This document shows positions 51,697-60,500 of a stretch of DNA of 64,000 bases, one piece after another. The translations under genes were made by a program, and so were the position numbers. The first letter of the stretch is position 1; each line of letters begins with the position of its first letter. The notes below the pieces were generated by a model. The model ran no database searches. It was given only the letters and a program-made list of their open reading frames with translations, and was not told where the DNA came from. Where the stretch lies: NCBI RefSeq assembly GCF_022869785.1, contig NZ_CP094997.1, forward strand, positions 2,108,001 to 2,172,000. Direction: 5' to 3'. The stretch is from Dyadobacter chenwenxiniae. GTDB lineage: Bacteria > Bacteroidota > Bacteroidia > Cytophagales > Spirosomataceae.

Positions 51697-52514
51697 TAGA
51701 AACAGTCCATTTATTCCCTGTCCTTGACCAGAAATTAATTGAATTACTAAAATCACTTTCGTACGACGATTGGCATAAAACCACCGTAGCGAGGTTGTGG
51801 AGTGTAAAAGACGTGGCTTCGCATCTGCTGGACGGAAACCTGCGGACCATTTCAGGATCTCGCGACAATTATAATGTTCCGCCCGACCGCGAGATCAATT
51901 CCTACGGAGACCTGGTGCTATTTCTGAATAAGTTGAACAACGATTGGGTGAATGCTACAAAACGGCTTAGCCCTGCGGTTTTGATTGATTTGCTGGAAAG
52001 CACCGGCAGGGAATATTCGCTCATTATGTCAGAGCAGGATCTGGAAAGGGAAGCAAAATTTGCCGTGGCCTGGGCTGGCGAGCAAACGTCCAAAAACTGG
52101 TTTCACATAGCACGAGAATACACGGAAAAGTGGCATCATCAGCAACAGATACGGGAGGCAACGGGCAAGCAAGGCATCATTACCGAACAACTTTATTACC
52201 CGTTCATCGACACATTGCTGCGCGGTTTGCCCCACACTTATCGAGACGTAGACGCGAAGACCGGAACGGCGATCGCAATCAATGTTGGCGTGGACACGCC
52301 TTTCCTTAGATTTTTGGTAAAAAAAGCCGACGGATGGAAAATTGAAAATGAGTTTGCCGGTGAAAAAAATGCACTGCTGACCATTCCTCCCGCAATCGCC
52401 TGGAAACTATTCACCAAAGCTCTTAAACCGGAGGAAGCGGAAGCGGATATTATCATCGAGGGCGATGCAAACCTGGCCAAAATTGCCTTAAACCTGATCG
52501 CTGTGATGGCTTAA
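51693..52514 (+). CDS. DinB/MDMPI-like (maleylpyruvate isomerase N-terminal fold) protein
   Basis: The 273-residue product starts with a four-helix DinB/MDMPI-like domain (about 1-165): IELLKSLSYDDWHKTTVARL, WSVKDVASHLLDGNLRTISG with a conserved His, and IAREYTEKWHHQQQIREATG with a second metal-type His pair. The C-terminal part (about 180-273) resembles an SCP2-like or MDMPI_C sandwich, ending ADIIIEGDANLAKIALNLIA. Family members are thiol-dependent or metal-binding enzymes of varied function, and the substrate here is unknown. It is divergent from the Anbu gene. Confidence 0.8.
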   Translation: MIETVHLFPVLDQKLIELLKSLSYDDWHKTTVARLWSVKDVASHLLDGNLRTISGSRDNYNVPPDREINSYGDLVLFLNKLNNDWVNATKRLSPAVLIDLLESTGREYSLIMSEQDLEREAKFAVAWAGEQTSKNWFHIAREYTEKWHHQQQIREATGKQGIITEQLYYPFIDTLLRGLPHTYRDVDAKTGTAIAINVGVDTPFLRFLVKKADGWKIENEFAGEKNALLTIPPAIAWKLFTKALKPEEAEADIIIEGDANLAKIALNLIAVMA

Positions 52515-52603
52515 TGCAGCCAAGTTTCGATCTAAACGATCCGGAATTCTGTATATAAGCAGCAAAAGGCCATTCGTACCCATCATGGCCAGCGATGATT
52601 GAC

Positions 52604-53299
52604 ATGAAACTGATTCAAATCCTATTTATATACATCACCCTGCTTTCGGGATGCAGTAATAATGGCGAGCCCGGAAATGCATACAATCCGGGCAGCACGG
52701 AGCAGGGCGCAAAGTTTCTGGGGTTGGGCGACTCCTACACAATTGGTCAAAGTGTCACGGAAGCGGAACGCTGGCCCGTGTTGTTGGTCAAAAGTTTAAA
52801 AAATGCAGGTGCCCAGTTCCGTTCGCCGGACATTATAGCCACCACCGGCTGGACGACAAAGGACCTCACTTTTTCCGTCGATAACGCTAAGCCCGCATCC
52901 GATTATGATCTGGTTTCCCTAATGATCGGCGTCAACAACCAGTTTCAGGGACGAAGCATCGACGAATATCGCAGCGAGTTTCGCAACTTGCTTACCAAAA
53001 GCATCGCGCTAGCCAGTGGCAAAGCGGATCGCGTCTTTGTCATGTCCATTCCGGACTGGGGATCAACACCTTATGGCGAGTCGGACCGTGCGAACATTGC
53101 GAAGGAAATTGATGCCTTTAACCTCGTTGCCAAAGATGAATGCGACAAGCAAAAGGTCATTTTCATTGATATAACCCCTCTTTCCAGACGAGCGGCAAGC
53201 GACCCTTCCCTGCTGGCGCGTGACAACCTGCATTATTCAGGGAAGATGCATCAGCTTTGGGTGGATGCCGTCCTTCCGCTGATTAAGGCGAAAATTTGA
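52604..53299 (+). CDS. SGNH/GDSL-family hydrolase lipoprotein
   Basis: The 231-residue product has a lipoprotein signal (MKLIQILFIYITLLSGCSNN, lipobox LSGC) and an SGNH hydrolase domain with FLGLGDSYTIGQSV (block I Ser), VSLMIGVNNQFQG (block III Asn) and ARDNLHYSGKMHQ (block V Asp and His). It is probably a lipid-anchored esterase acting outside the inner membrane. The ATG at 52604 is chosen over 52595 because it gives the normal charged start of the signal. Its convergent neighbour is a ferredoxin gene, with a hairpin between. Confidence 0.88.
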   Translation: MKLIQILFIYITLLSGCSNNGEPGNAYNPGSTEQGAKFLGLGDSYTIGQSVTEAERWPVLLVKSLKNAGAQFRSPDIIATTGWTTKDLTFSVDNAKPASDYDLVSLMIGVNNQFQGRSIDEYRSEFRNLLTKSIALASGKADRVFVMSIPDWGSTPYGESDRANIAKEIDAFNLVAKDECDKQKVIFIDITPLSRRAASDPSLLARDNLHYSGKMHQLWVDAVLPLIKAKI

Positions 53300-53313
53300 A
53301 ATTGAAACACTAA

Positions 53314-53342
53314 AAACCTCCGCTTTACAAAGGCGAAGGTTT
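53314..53342. terminator. Terminator between the SGNH lipoprotein and ferredoxin genes
   Basis: AAACCTCCGC pairs with the reverse complement GCGAAGGTTT with one mismatch and a small loop. It lies between convergent genes. The T-run is short, so confidence is moderate. Confidence 0.5.
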
Positions 53343-53375
53343 ATGTACTCATATTCCAAAATTCTATAACCTTAA

Positions 53376-53699
53376 TTACACTTCCTGCAAGGCTTTTATG
53401 CGGATTACCAGACCATCCATTTCGTCATTGCACCGCAGCTGGCATGCGAGCCGGCTGTTCATTTCTGCGTCCGGCAATGTGTCCAGCGTGGCGAGCTCGT
53501 TATCGTTAAGTTCCGGCAATCCGTCCCCGCCTGCGATGACCGCAATGTGACAGGTGGCGCATAAACCCATCCCGCCACATGTGGCCTGAATGTCGTATTC
53601 ATATGCTTTGAGCATTTCCATCAGGTTAAGCCCCATATCCACAGGCACTTCCAGATCCTGACGATCGCCGTTGTTATCTTCTACCTGAATATTTATCAT
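53376..53699 (-). CDS. [2Fe-2S] ferredoxin
   Basis: The 107-residue product is a plant/adrenodoxin-type [2Fe-2S] ferredoxin with cluster cysteines in ATCGGMGLCATCH and the fourth Cys in SRLACQLRC. The spacing CxxxxxCxxC then about 38 residues fits the adrenodoxin-like group. It carries electrons in the cytosol. It follows the reductase gene by two bases, so the two are an electron-transfer pair. Confidence 0.92.
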   Translation of the reverse strand: MINIQVEDNNGDRQDLEVPVDMGLNLMEMLKAYEYDIQATCGGMGLCATCHIAVIAGGDGLPELNDNELATLDTLPDAEMNSRLACQLRCNDEMDGLVIRIKALQEV

Positions 53700-53701
53700 C
53701 G

Positions 53702-54706
53702 CTAAAATGCATTAACACCGTTAACAGTTGTGTATTTGAAACTCAATTTCTGATCCGGATACACATATTTGAATGCGCTCTGCATCATGATCGCGGCTTC
53801 ATGGAAACCACAAAGGATCAGTTTCAGCTTACCTGGATAGGTGTTGATATCACCAATGGCATAAATCCGCTCCACATTAGTCGAGTAGTCCACCGTGTCG
53901 ACAATAACGGCAGATTTTTCAACGCCAAGCTGCCAGTCTGCAATCGGGCCGAGTTTCGGGCTCAATCCGAAAAGAGGGATAAAATGGTCGGTAGGAATAG
54001 TGGTGACGCTTTTGTCATTGCCGACGATGGAAATTTCCTTTAAAACCCCGTTTCCTCCCAGGCTGCTCACCTGAGATTGCAGGATGAGATCGATTTTCCC
54101 TTTGCCCGCCAGCTCAAAAACTTTTTCCGCAGAATCCGGAGCTCCACGAAATGTGTCGCCGCGGTGTACCAAAGTTACTCTGGAAGCAATGTCCGCCAGG
54201 AAGATGGTCCAGTCCAGGGCCGAGTCGCCGCCACCGGCGAGCACGACGTTCTGGTTACGAAACTGCTCGGGTTTTTTCACCATATAATGTACGCCCTTGC
54301 CTTCAAAATATTCCAGTTTTTCAACTGCTGGTTTTCTTGGCTCAAAACTCCCCAAACCCGCTGCTATCACCACTACTTTGCAGTGAACGACTGTGCCTTC
54401 GTTTGTGCGCACAATGTATGTTTCGTCTTCTTGTTTTTCAAGCGCTTCTACGCGCTCTCCCAATGTGAATCCGGGTTTGAACTCTTCAATCTGTATCATT
54501 AAATTCTTGACCAGATCTTCGGCAATGATGCCTGGTGCACCGGGAATATCGTAGATGGGTTTTTGCGGATAAATTTCTGACAGCTGACCGCCTACAACCG
54601 GCAGGGCGTCAATTAAATGGCAACGCATTTTAAGCAACCCGGCCTCGAAAACAGCGAACAAACCAACGGGCCCGGCACCAATAATGCAAATATCTGTGGT
54701 AATCAT
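53702..54706 (-). CDS. Ferredoxin-NAD(P)+ reductase, thioredoxin-reductase-like type
   Basis: The 334-residue product is an FAD- and NAD(P)H-binding two-domain flavoprotein of the TrxR-like FNR group: CIIGAGPVGLFAVFEAGLLK, VVAGGGDSALDWTIFLADIA-type NADPH motif (VVLAGGGDSALDW) and ERIYAIGDINTYPGKLKLIL. The CxxC active site of thioredoxin reductase is absent, which fits an FNR. It reduces the ferredoxin encoded just downstream. A candidate promoter lies upstream (54746-54778). Confidence 0.92.
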   Translation of the reverse strand: MITTDICIIGAGPVGLFAVFEAGLLKMRCHLIDALPVVGGQLSEIYPQKPIYDIPGAPGIIAEDLVKNLMIQIEEFKPGFTLGERVEALEKQEDETYIVRTNEGTVVHCKVVVIAAGLGSFEPRKPAVEKLEYFEGKGVHYMVKKPEQFRNQNVVLAGGGDSALDWTIFLADIASRVTLVHRGDTFRGAPDSAEKVFELAGKGKIDLILQSQVSSLGGNGVLKEISIVGNDKSVTTIPTDHFIPLFGLSPKLGPIADWQLGVEKSAVIVDTVDYSTNVERIYAIGDINTYPGKLKLILCGFHEAAIMMQSAFKYVYPDQKLSFKYTTVNGVNAF

Positions 54707-54745
54707 GATTGTTATGAATTTGAACTTTGGAATAATTTAATGATC

Positions 54746-54778
54746 CAAAATTACCGCTCATTTGGACAGCATACCAAT
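54746..54778 (-). promoter_or_regulatory. Candidate promoter of the FNR-ferredoxin operon
   Basis: On the minus strand ATTG, 21 bases, then TAATTTTG: a perfect -7 element, a -33 box with one change and slightly long spacing. The ATG is 40 bases downstream. Confidence 0.4.
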
Positions 54779-54807
54779 CACAATTGCTTATAAACCATAA
54801 CCAAAAG

Positions 54808-55719
54808 TTATCGCAAAGAGGCGTTTGTAATGATGAAGTTTAGCATTTTTGGTTGTAATTCAATGGTAACCCCGACGGGCTCTTCGAGCTTAATACGCTC
54901 ATCGTCAATATGTAAATCTTTACCTCCCCAAGACAATTCTACGCTTTTAGCCTTAATGGTGTTAAAGCTGTATTTCTCATCTTCACCATTGATTTGGCTT
55001 AGTACGAAAGCTTCGAATTTCTCTCGCTGCGTTTCCGGGATCATTACTATTTCCAGTTCCCCATCTCCGGGATCCGCGTCGGGTGCCAAAAACAGATTAG
55101 GCCCAATGGACCGGATGTTCATGACTTCAACCATCAGATATCTGCCTGAATGCTCCACGCCGTCAGCCACGATCCTGCATTCCTTCGCCTCGTAATTCAA
55201 TACAATGTCATAAAGCACTGCAAGCGCAGTTTTCAGTTTTTGTTCCACCGTATCGCCGATTTCATCTTCCATTTTGCTCATCACTTTCATCAGACGCGGA
55301 AATACGCCATAACCAAAGCCTTCGAGAAAAAACCGGTCTTCGCCCAGTCCGTATATTTTACCAATGTCAAACGGTTGTAAGTGCTCATTATGCCACGTTT
55401 TCGCGATCTCTTTCGCCTCGCCTGTGATTTGCAAAGCCGTTGCAATATTGTTGGCGGTGCCGTGCGGCAGCAGCGCAATCGGATACTGTTTATCCAGGCG
55501 CTTCCGTTCCATGAGCGCTTTGGCTACACGCCTTACGGTTCCGTCTCCGCCGGCAATGATTAAAAAATCTGTCTCGGTCTTAAAGTCATCCCAGCCCTCT
55601 TCTTTCACAGAAGAGTAATCACATTTAAACCCTTCCGCCTCGATCAGTTTCACTAGTTCTGTTTCGGAAAAATCATTGTCCCCGGCTGTGGGGTTGTGCA
55701 AAAGGTTGGTGTTTTTCAT
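54808..55719 (-). CDS. Diacylglycerol kinase-like lipid kinase (YegS/DgkB type)
   Basis: The 303-residue product has the DAGK catalytic fold: NLLHNPTAGDNDFSETELVK, LIIAGGDGTVRRVAKALM with the GGDGT nucleotide motif, IALLPHGTANNIATALQI and FLAPDADPGDGELEIVMI. It phosphorylates a lipid such as diacylglycerol, or possibly a sphingoid base. No membrane helix is present. It is divergent from surE, with 84 bases between. Confidence 0.88.
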   Translation of the reverse strand: MKNTNLLHNPTAGDNDFSETELVKLIEAEGFKCDYSSVKEEGWDDFKTETDFLIIAGGDGTVRRVAKALMERKRLDKQYPIALLPHGTANNIATALQITGEAKEIAKTWHNEHLQPFDIGKIYGLGEDRFFLEGFGYGVFPRLMKVMSKMEDEIGDTVEQKLKTALAVLYDIVLNYEAKECRIVADGVEHSGRYLMVEVMNIRSIGPNLFLAPDADPGDGELEIVMIPETQREKFEAFVLSQINGEDEKYSFNTIKAKSVELSWGGKDLHIDDERIKLEEPVGVTIELQPKMLNFIITNASLR

Positions 55720-55803
55720 AGAAAGTATTTAGGATAACCCTCCAACCATAAAAAACATACCAGGCATAATTTTATTAACGTATAGCACAAAAAAGATATC
55801 ATC

Positions 55804-56538
55804 ATGAAAATTCTTGTAACAAACGACGATGGAATTTACAGCCCCGGACTCGCTGCCCTGGCTAAAATTGCGGCCCGGTTCGGAGAGGTTAAAGTAGTTG
55901 CACCAGATGTGGAACAATCATCTATGGGTCATGCAATTACGGCTTCAAGACCTCTTTCATATAAAAAATCGCCGATAGATTTCGATGGAATTGACGCATG
56001 GCGCGTAAACGGCACGCCAGCCGACTGCGTTGCACTTGGCCAGCATTTGTGGGACAAGCCGGACGTGGTTCTTTCGGGAATCAATATGGGGCCGAATTTG
56101 GGAAATGCCATGTGGCATTCTGGAACACTTGCGGCAGCGAAACAGGCCGTTTTGTTTGGAATGAAAGGCATTGCACTCAGCACACCCACGGAAAAAGAAC
56201 CCGACTTTGATGCGTTAGACCCGTTTGTGGAAAAGGCGTTGGCCGTTTTATTTGAAAATGAACATTTAAATCTGGTCAATGTGAACTTCCCGCCGGAACC
56301 AAAAGGCGTTCGCTGGACGAGGCAGTCGGTCAGGTTATATGATAATCAGATCGTGCCCGCACTCGACCCGATGGGCCGGAAACACTATTGGTTTACAGTC
56401 ATTCCAATGGAGCCGGCAGAAGAAGGCACGGACCGATGGGCCATTGAAAACGGCTTTGTCTCGATTACGCCGCTTCGCCTTGACCTTACCAATGAAGCGG
56501 ACCTCGAAAAAGCACAAAAAGCTTACCCGATTTCCTGA
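55804..56538 (+). CDS. surE: 5'/3'-nucleotidase SurE
   Basis: The 244-residue product begins KILVTNDDGIYSPGLAAL with the metal ligands Asp8 and Asp9. It has VVAPDVEQSSMGHAITASRP with the family Ser/Asn positions, VNGTPADCV, and SGINMGPNLGNAMWHSGTLA. SurE dephosphorylates nucleoside monophosphates and short polyphosphate. The length is normal. A hairpin terminator follows at 56575-56620. Confidence 0.95.
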   Translation: MKILVTNDDGIYSPGLAALAKIAARFGEVKVVAPDVEQSSMGHAITASRPLSYKKSPIDFDGIDAWRVNGTPADCVALGQHLWDKPDVVLSGINMGPNLGNAMWHSGTLAAAKQAVLFGMKGIALSTPTEKEPDFDALDPFVEKALAVLFENEHLNLVNVNFPPEPKGVRWTRQSVRLYDNQIVPALDPMGRKHYWFTVIPMEPAEEGTDRWAIENGFVSITPLRLDLTNEADLEKAQKAYPIS

Positions 56539-56574
56539 TTACCGCTTACTACAATCTTTGAAAAAGAGGTTTCG

Positions 56575-56620
56575 CCCGCCACTGCAACTCAGCTTGTTAG
56601 TGGCGGGATTTGTTTTTTAT
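56575..56620 (+). terminator. Terminator after surE
   Basis: CCCGCCACT (56575-56583) pairs with AGTGGCGGG (56599-56607) across a 15-base loop and is followed by a T-rich stretch. Confidence 0.75.
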
Positions 56621-56728
56621 TGGTGGTTGGAGCGTCCTTTTAAGGGGTAGAATGGTAAAAAGATAGTCTTCTTTTCTGACAGACATATTTCAGGTCCTGA
56701 ATCCGAAGAAATCCTTTTACCTCTAACT

Positions 56729-58031
56729 ATGGAAAAATCCAAAATCGGCAATTATCGCTGGGTCATTTGTGCATTACTATTCTTTGCCACCACAATCAAC
56801 TACATCGACAGACAAATCCTTGGCTTGCTGAAACCTACGCTTGAAGTAGAATTTAACTGGACCGAGTCTGACTACGCAAACATTGTCATGGTTTTTGCCG
56901 GTTGTTACGCCCTGGGTTATATCATTTTCGGAAATTTCATTGATAGGATCGGTTCAAAATTGGGTTACTCCATCTCGATCATTATATGGTCCATTGCCGC
57001 TATCGCGCATGCGTTTGTCAAGAGCACGCTAGGCTTTGGTGCTGTAAGGGCACTTTTGGGATTGGGGGAAGCGGGAAACTTCCCGGCAGCTGTAAAAGCC
57101 ACGGCTGAATGGTTCCCCAAGCGCGAGCGCGCGCTGGCAACCGGAATTTTCAATTCGGGTACAAGCATAGGAGCTGTGGCTGCACCGATTATGGTTCCCT
57201 GGTTATTGGGCGCATACGGCTGGCAGGAGGCGTTTCTAATTACCCGGTGCGTTGGGTTTTATCTGGCTCATTTTCTGGTGGTTATTTTATGAAATCCCAT
57301 CAAGGCACAAGAAAATCCAGCCCGAGGAATTTGCTTACATTCACAGCGATAGTGAAGACGTAGCCGCCACCGACGAAAAACCCATTAAATGGGCCAGACT
57401 TATTCAATTGCCCCAAACCTGGGTTTTTATTAGCGGAAAACTCTTAACAGATCCTATCTGGTGGTTTTTCCTTTTTTGGCTTCCCTCCTATTTTGCGACC
57501 ACATTCTCGCTTGATCTCAAAAAACCAAGTTTGCACCTGGCTATTGTTTATACGGCAACCACTTTCGGGAGCATTGGAGGCGGTTACCTTTCCTCTTATC
57601 TGATCAAAAAATTAGGCTGGGAACCATTGCGGGCACGGAAAACCGCGCTGCTGGTTGTCGCATTCGCCGTTTTACCTATTATTCTTGCCAAGTTTGCTAC
57701 TGACATCTGGGTGGCAGTGGCCATTATCAGCATTGCAGCGGCAGCCCACCAGGCTTGGAGCGCGAACATTTTTACCATTGTATCCGATATCTTCCCCAAA
57801 CGCGCGGTAAGCTCTGTTGTAGGGATCGGCGGCATGGCGGGGTCAATCGGATCAACGCTGTTTCCGTTGTTGGTTGGGTCATTGCTGGATTATTACAAGG
57901 CGGCGGGGAACATTGGGGCTGGTTATAATATTTTGTTCGTTATATGCGGTCTGGCCTACTTTGTGGCCTGGCTGATCATTCATTTTCTGACCAAGAACAT
58001 GAAACCCGTAGAAGAAGCGTTAAGAGATTGA
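56729..58031 (+). pseudogene. MFS transporter (ExuT/hexuronate type) broken by a 1-bp frameshift
   Basis: Two overlapping frames make one major-facilitator protein of about 433 residues. The first (56729-57292) starts MEKSKIGNYRWVICALLFFA with NYIDRQILGLLKPTL and ends in the sixth helix. The second (from about 57246 to 58031) continues with GFIWLIFWWLFYEIPSRHKK and the last six helices to NMKPVEEALRD. Reading across, one extra C in the CCC at 57243-57245 breaks the frame: without it the codons read ITGALGFIW, the family form. The sequence resembles ExuT-like sugar-acid symporters. It is either a recent inactivation or a sequencing error. A cytochrome-c lipoprotein gene follows 68 bases later. 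Confidence 0.88.
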
Positions 58032-58099
58032 TTGTTTGGTATTTCCAACGTGTTTATATTTAAAATTCATCACCCACTGAAAAGAAGTAAACCATTGAA

Positions 58100-60418
58100 A
58101 TGAGAAAGTCCCGCTACTATATCCTTTTCCTGACGATTTCAATCACACTGTTTTATTGCAAGTCAAATAAGCAATCTGCTTCGAAACAAGTTGTCTCCGA
58201 AAAAACGGAAAAGCAAGCGCCTGCGCCTGTGGCCGTCAGAGGCCAGTCACCATTTATTTCGCCGGAAAACACCACTGAAAAAATGCAGGTGGAAGATGGC
58301 TTCGAGGTGAAACTGATCGCTGCCGAGCCGTTGGTAAGTGCACCTGTTGCCATGCAATTTGATGACAAAGCCAGAATGTGGGTGGTGGAAATGACCGGCT
58401 ATATGCCCGACACCGTCGGAACAGGAGAGGACATTCCAAACGGAAATATCGTGATCCTGGACGATAAGAATAAAGATGGTATTTATGACGACCGCACGGT
58501 GATCATTGACTCGCTTGTTTTACCAAGAGCCATTTGTCTGATCGAAAACGGCATACTCGTAGCGGAACCGACCAATCTGTGGTTTTATGAAATCAAAAAT
58601 GACAAGGTTGGAAAAAGAACGCTGGTCGATCCCAAGTATACCGAAGGCGGAAATGTGGAACACCAGCCTAACGGGCTTTTTCGCGCAATGGACAACTGGA
58701 TCTATAATGCCAAATCAGACAAACGTTATCGGAAACGGGGCAATAAATGGGAAATTGAGCACACCCATTTTCGCGGACAATGGGGCATCAGCCAGGATAA
58801 TTACGGGCGTCTGTATTACAACAACAATTCTCAAAACCTGATCGGAGATTACTTTCCCGCCGGTTTGGGGGCATCTAATAAAAACCAGAAAAATGTAGCT
58901 GGTTATAATGAAAAATGGGTGGCCGATAACAATGTATTCCCATTGCACCCTACGCCCGGCGTCAACCGCGGTTACATGAAAAATGTACTCGATGACAGCC
59001 TTCGCCTGACCAATTTCACGGCAGCAGCAGCCCCGGTTGTTTACCGTGGCGATCTTTTCGGCGATCAATATCAGTTCAATGCATTTGTGCCCGAACCTTC
59101 GGCAAACCTTATCAAGCGGAACATTCTTTCGGAAAGCGGATATATCGTGAAAGGTGAGCAGGCTTATAAAAATAAGGAATTCCTTGCGAGTACAGACGAG
59201 CGCTTCCGCCCGGTCAGCCTTTATAATGGCCCCGACGGCGCCATGTACATTCTGGATATGTATCGCGGAATCATTCAGCACAAAACTTACTTAACGCCAT
59301 ACCTGAAAGACCAGATCGGCAAGCGCGACCTGACGCAGCCCCTTTCCAGTGGCCGGATTTATAAAGTGGTGCCAAAGAATGCAAAAGCCGGGGTGGTTTT
59401 AATTCCATCTGACGCAAACGAGCTCGTCAAGCTTTTGGGCCACGCTAACGGTTGGGTTAGAGACCGTGCGCAGCAAAAACTGATCGATGGGAAATACAAC
59501 CAGACCGTTCCTGCATTGCGTGCAGCCATCAAACAAACCGAAAGTCCTCTGCTCGCAATTCACGCATTATGGACATTGGAAGGGCTCAATTCCTTAAAAA
59601 CAGAGGAAGCAGTTGCATGGCTCAGGCAAGCTGACTGGAAATTCCGCAGCCAGGGACTGGCCGTTTCACCCGCACTGATGACGCCGACTTCCTATCAGCA
59701 GTTTGCTTCGGTTTTTGATACCATGCTGGAATCAAATGACACATTAGCAGCACCTTACATCGCGCTGGTTGCTAAAACAATGCAACCTTTCGATACAACT
59801 ACGTCACGCGGCCTGTTAGTAAAGCTTGCAACGAAATATCCAAACAACCGCTATGTCAGCGACGCCATAATCAGCAACTTGCAGGATCAGGAAGAGGCTT
59901 TCAAATCAGAGATTTCCGCGACTTTGTCGAATCCTGATTTTGTCCTGAACAAACAATTACAAAGGGCCATTACCACCGTTCAAAGTGCGCGCGGCAACAG
60001 AAATCCGGAAATGCTGAAAAAAGAATTCCCGAAAGGAGAAGCATTATTTACATCCATTTGCCAGACTTGCCACGGCGCGGACGGCGCAGGAATTAAGTCG
60101 CTCGCACCACCCTTGAACCAGTCCGAATGGGTTACCGGGAATAAAGACAAGTTGATTTCAATTATTCTTTATGGATTAACAGGCCCTGTAAAAGTCAATG
60201 GCCGCATTTACCAAACGCCCGAGGTAAGCGGCGACATGCCCGGAATCGGTTATGATAAGGATATGCCGAGCGAGGACATTGCGCAGCTATTGAGCTTTAT
60301 CAGAAAGTCATGGCGCAATGATGCGGACAAGGTAACGACCGAAGAAGTAGAAAAAACGAGGCAAAAACTCACCGGGCGCGAAAAGGCCTTCACGGAGACC
60401 GAATTGAACGGCATATAG
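58100..60418 (+). CDS. PVC-type beta-propeller dehydrogenase domain with C-terminal cytochrome c, lipoprotein
   Basis: The 772-residue product has a lipoprotein-like signal (ILFLTISITLFYC, relaxed lipobox), then a beta-propeller dehydrogenase-like domain (about 55-430) with FEVKLIAAEPLVSAPVAMQF, DDKARMWVVEMTGYMPD and PDGAMYILDMYRGIIQH. A helical HEAT-like stretch (about 440-630) follows, then a single heme-c domain with CQTCHGADGAGI (heme Cys 654 and 657, His658) and a later Met for axial ligation in KDMPSEDI. Such proteins are thought to oxidise sugars or sugar acids outside the inner membrane and pass electrons on. The sugar-acid-type MFS gene beside it supports a joint role. Confidence 0.85.
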   Translation: MRKSRYYILFLTISITLFYCKSNKQSASKQVVSEKTEKQAPAPVAVRGQSPFISPENTTEKMQVEDGFEVKLIAAEPLVSAPVAMQFDDKARMWVVEMTGYMPDTVGTGEDIPNGNIVILDDKNKDGIYDDRTVIIDSLVLPRAICLIENGILVAEPTNLWFYEIKNDKVGKRTLVDPKYTEGGNVEHQPNGLFRAMDNWIYNAKSDKRYRKRGNKWEIEHTHFRGQWGISQDNYGRLYYNNNSQNLIGDYFPAGLGASNKNQKNVAGYNEKWVADNNVFPLHPTPGVNRGYMKNVLDDSLRLTNFTAAAAPVVYRGDLFGDQYQFNAFVPEPSANLIKRNILSESGYIVKGEQAYKNKEFLASTDERFRPVSLYNGPDGAMYILDMYRGIIQHKTYLTPYLKDQIGKRDLTQPLSSGRIYKVVPKNAKAGVVLIPSDANELVKLLGHANGWVRDRAQQKLIDGKYNQTVPALRAAIKQTESPLLAIHALWTLEGLNSLKTEEAVAWLRQADWKFRSQGLAVSPALMTPTSYQQFASVFDTMLESNDTLAAPYIALVAKTMQPFDTTTSRGLLVKLATKYPNNRYVSDAIISNLQDQEEAFKSEISATLSNPDFVLNKQLQRAITTVQSARGNRNPEMLKKEFPKGEALFTSICQTCHGADGAGIKSLAPPLNQSEWVTGNKDKLISIILYGLTGPVKVNGRIYQTPEVSGDMPGIGYDKDMPSEDIAQLLSFIRKSWRNDADKVTTEEVEKTRQKLTGREKAFTETELNGI

Positions 60419-60500
60419 GCGGTTAGGCCAGAAAGCGCTAAGTTTGTTCTTTGAAAAACAAACAAATCCAAGCTGATCACCGAGAAGCTTACCGCCAAGC

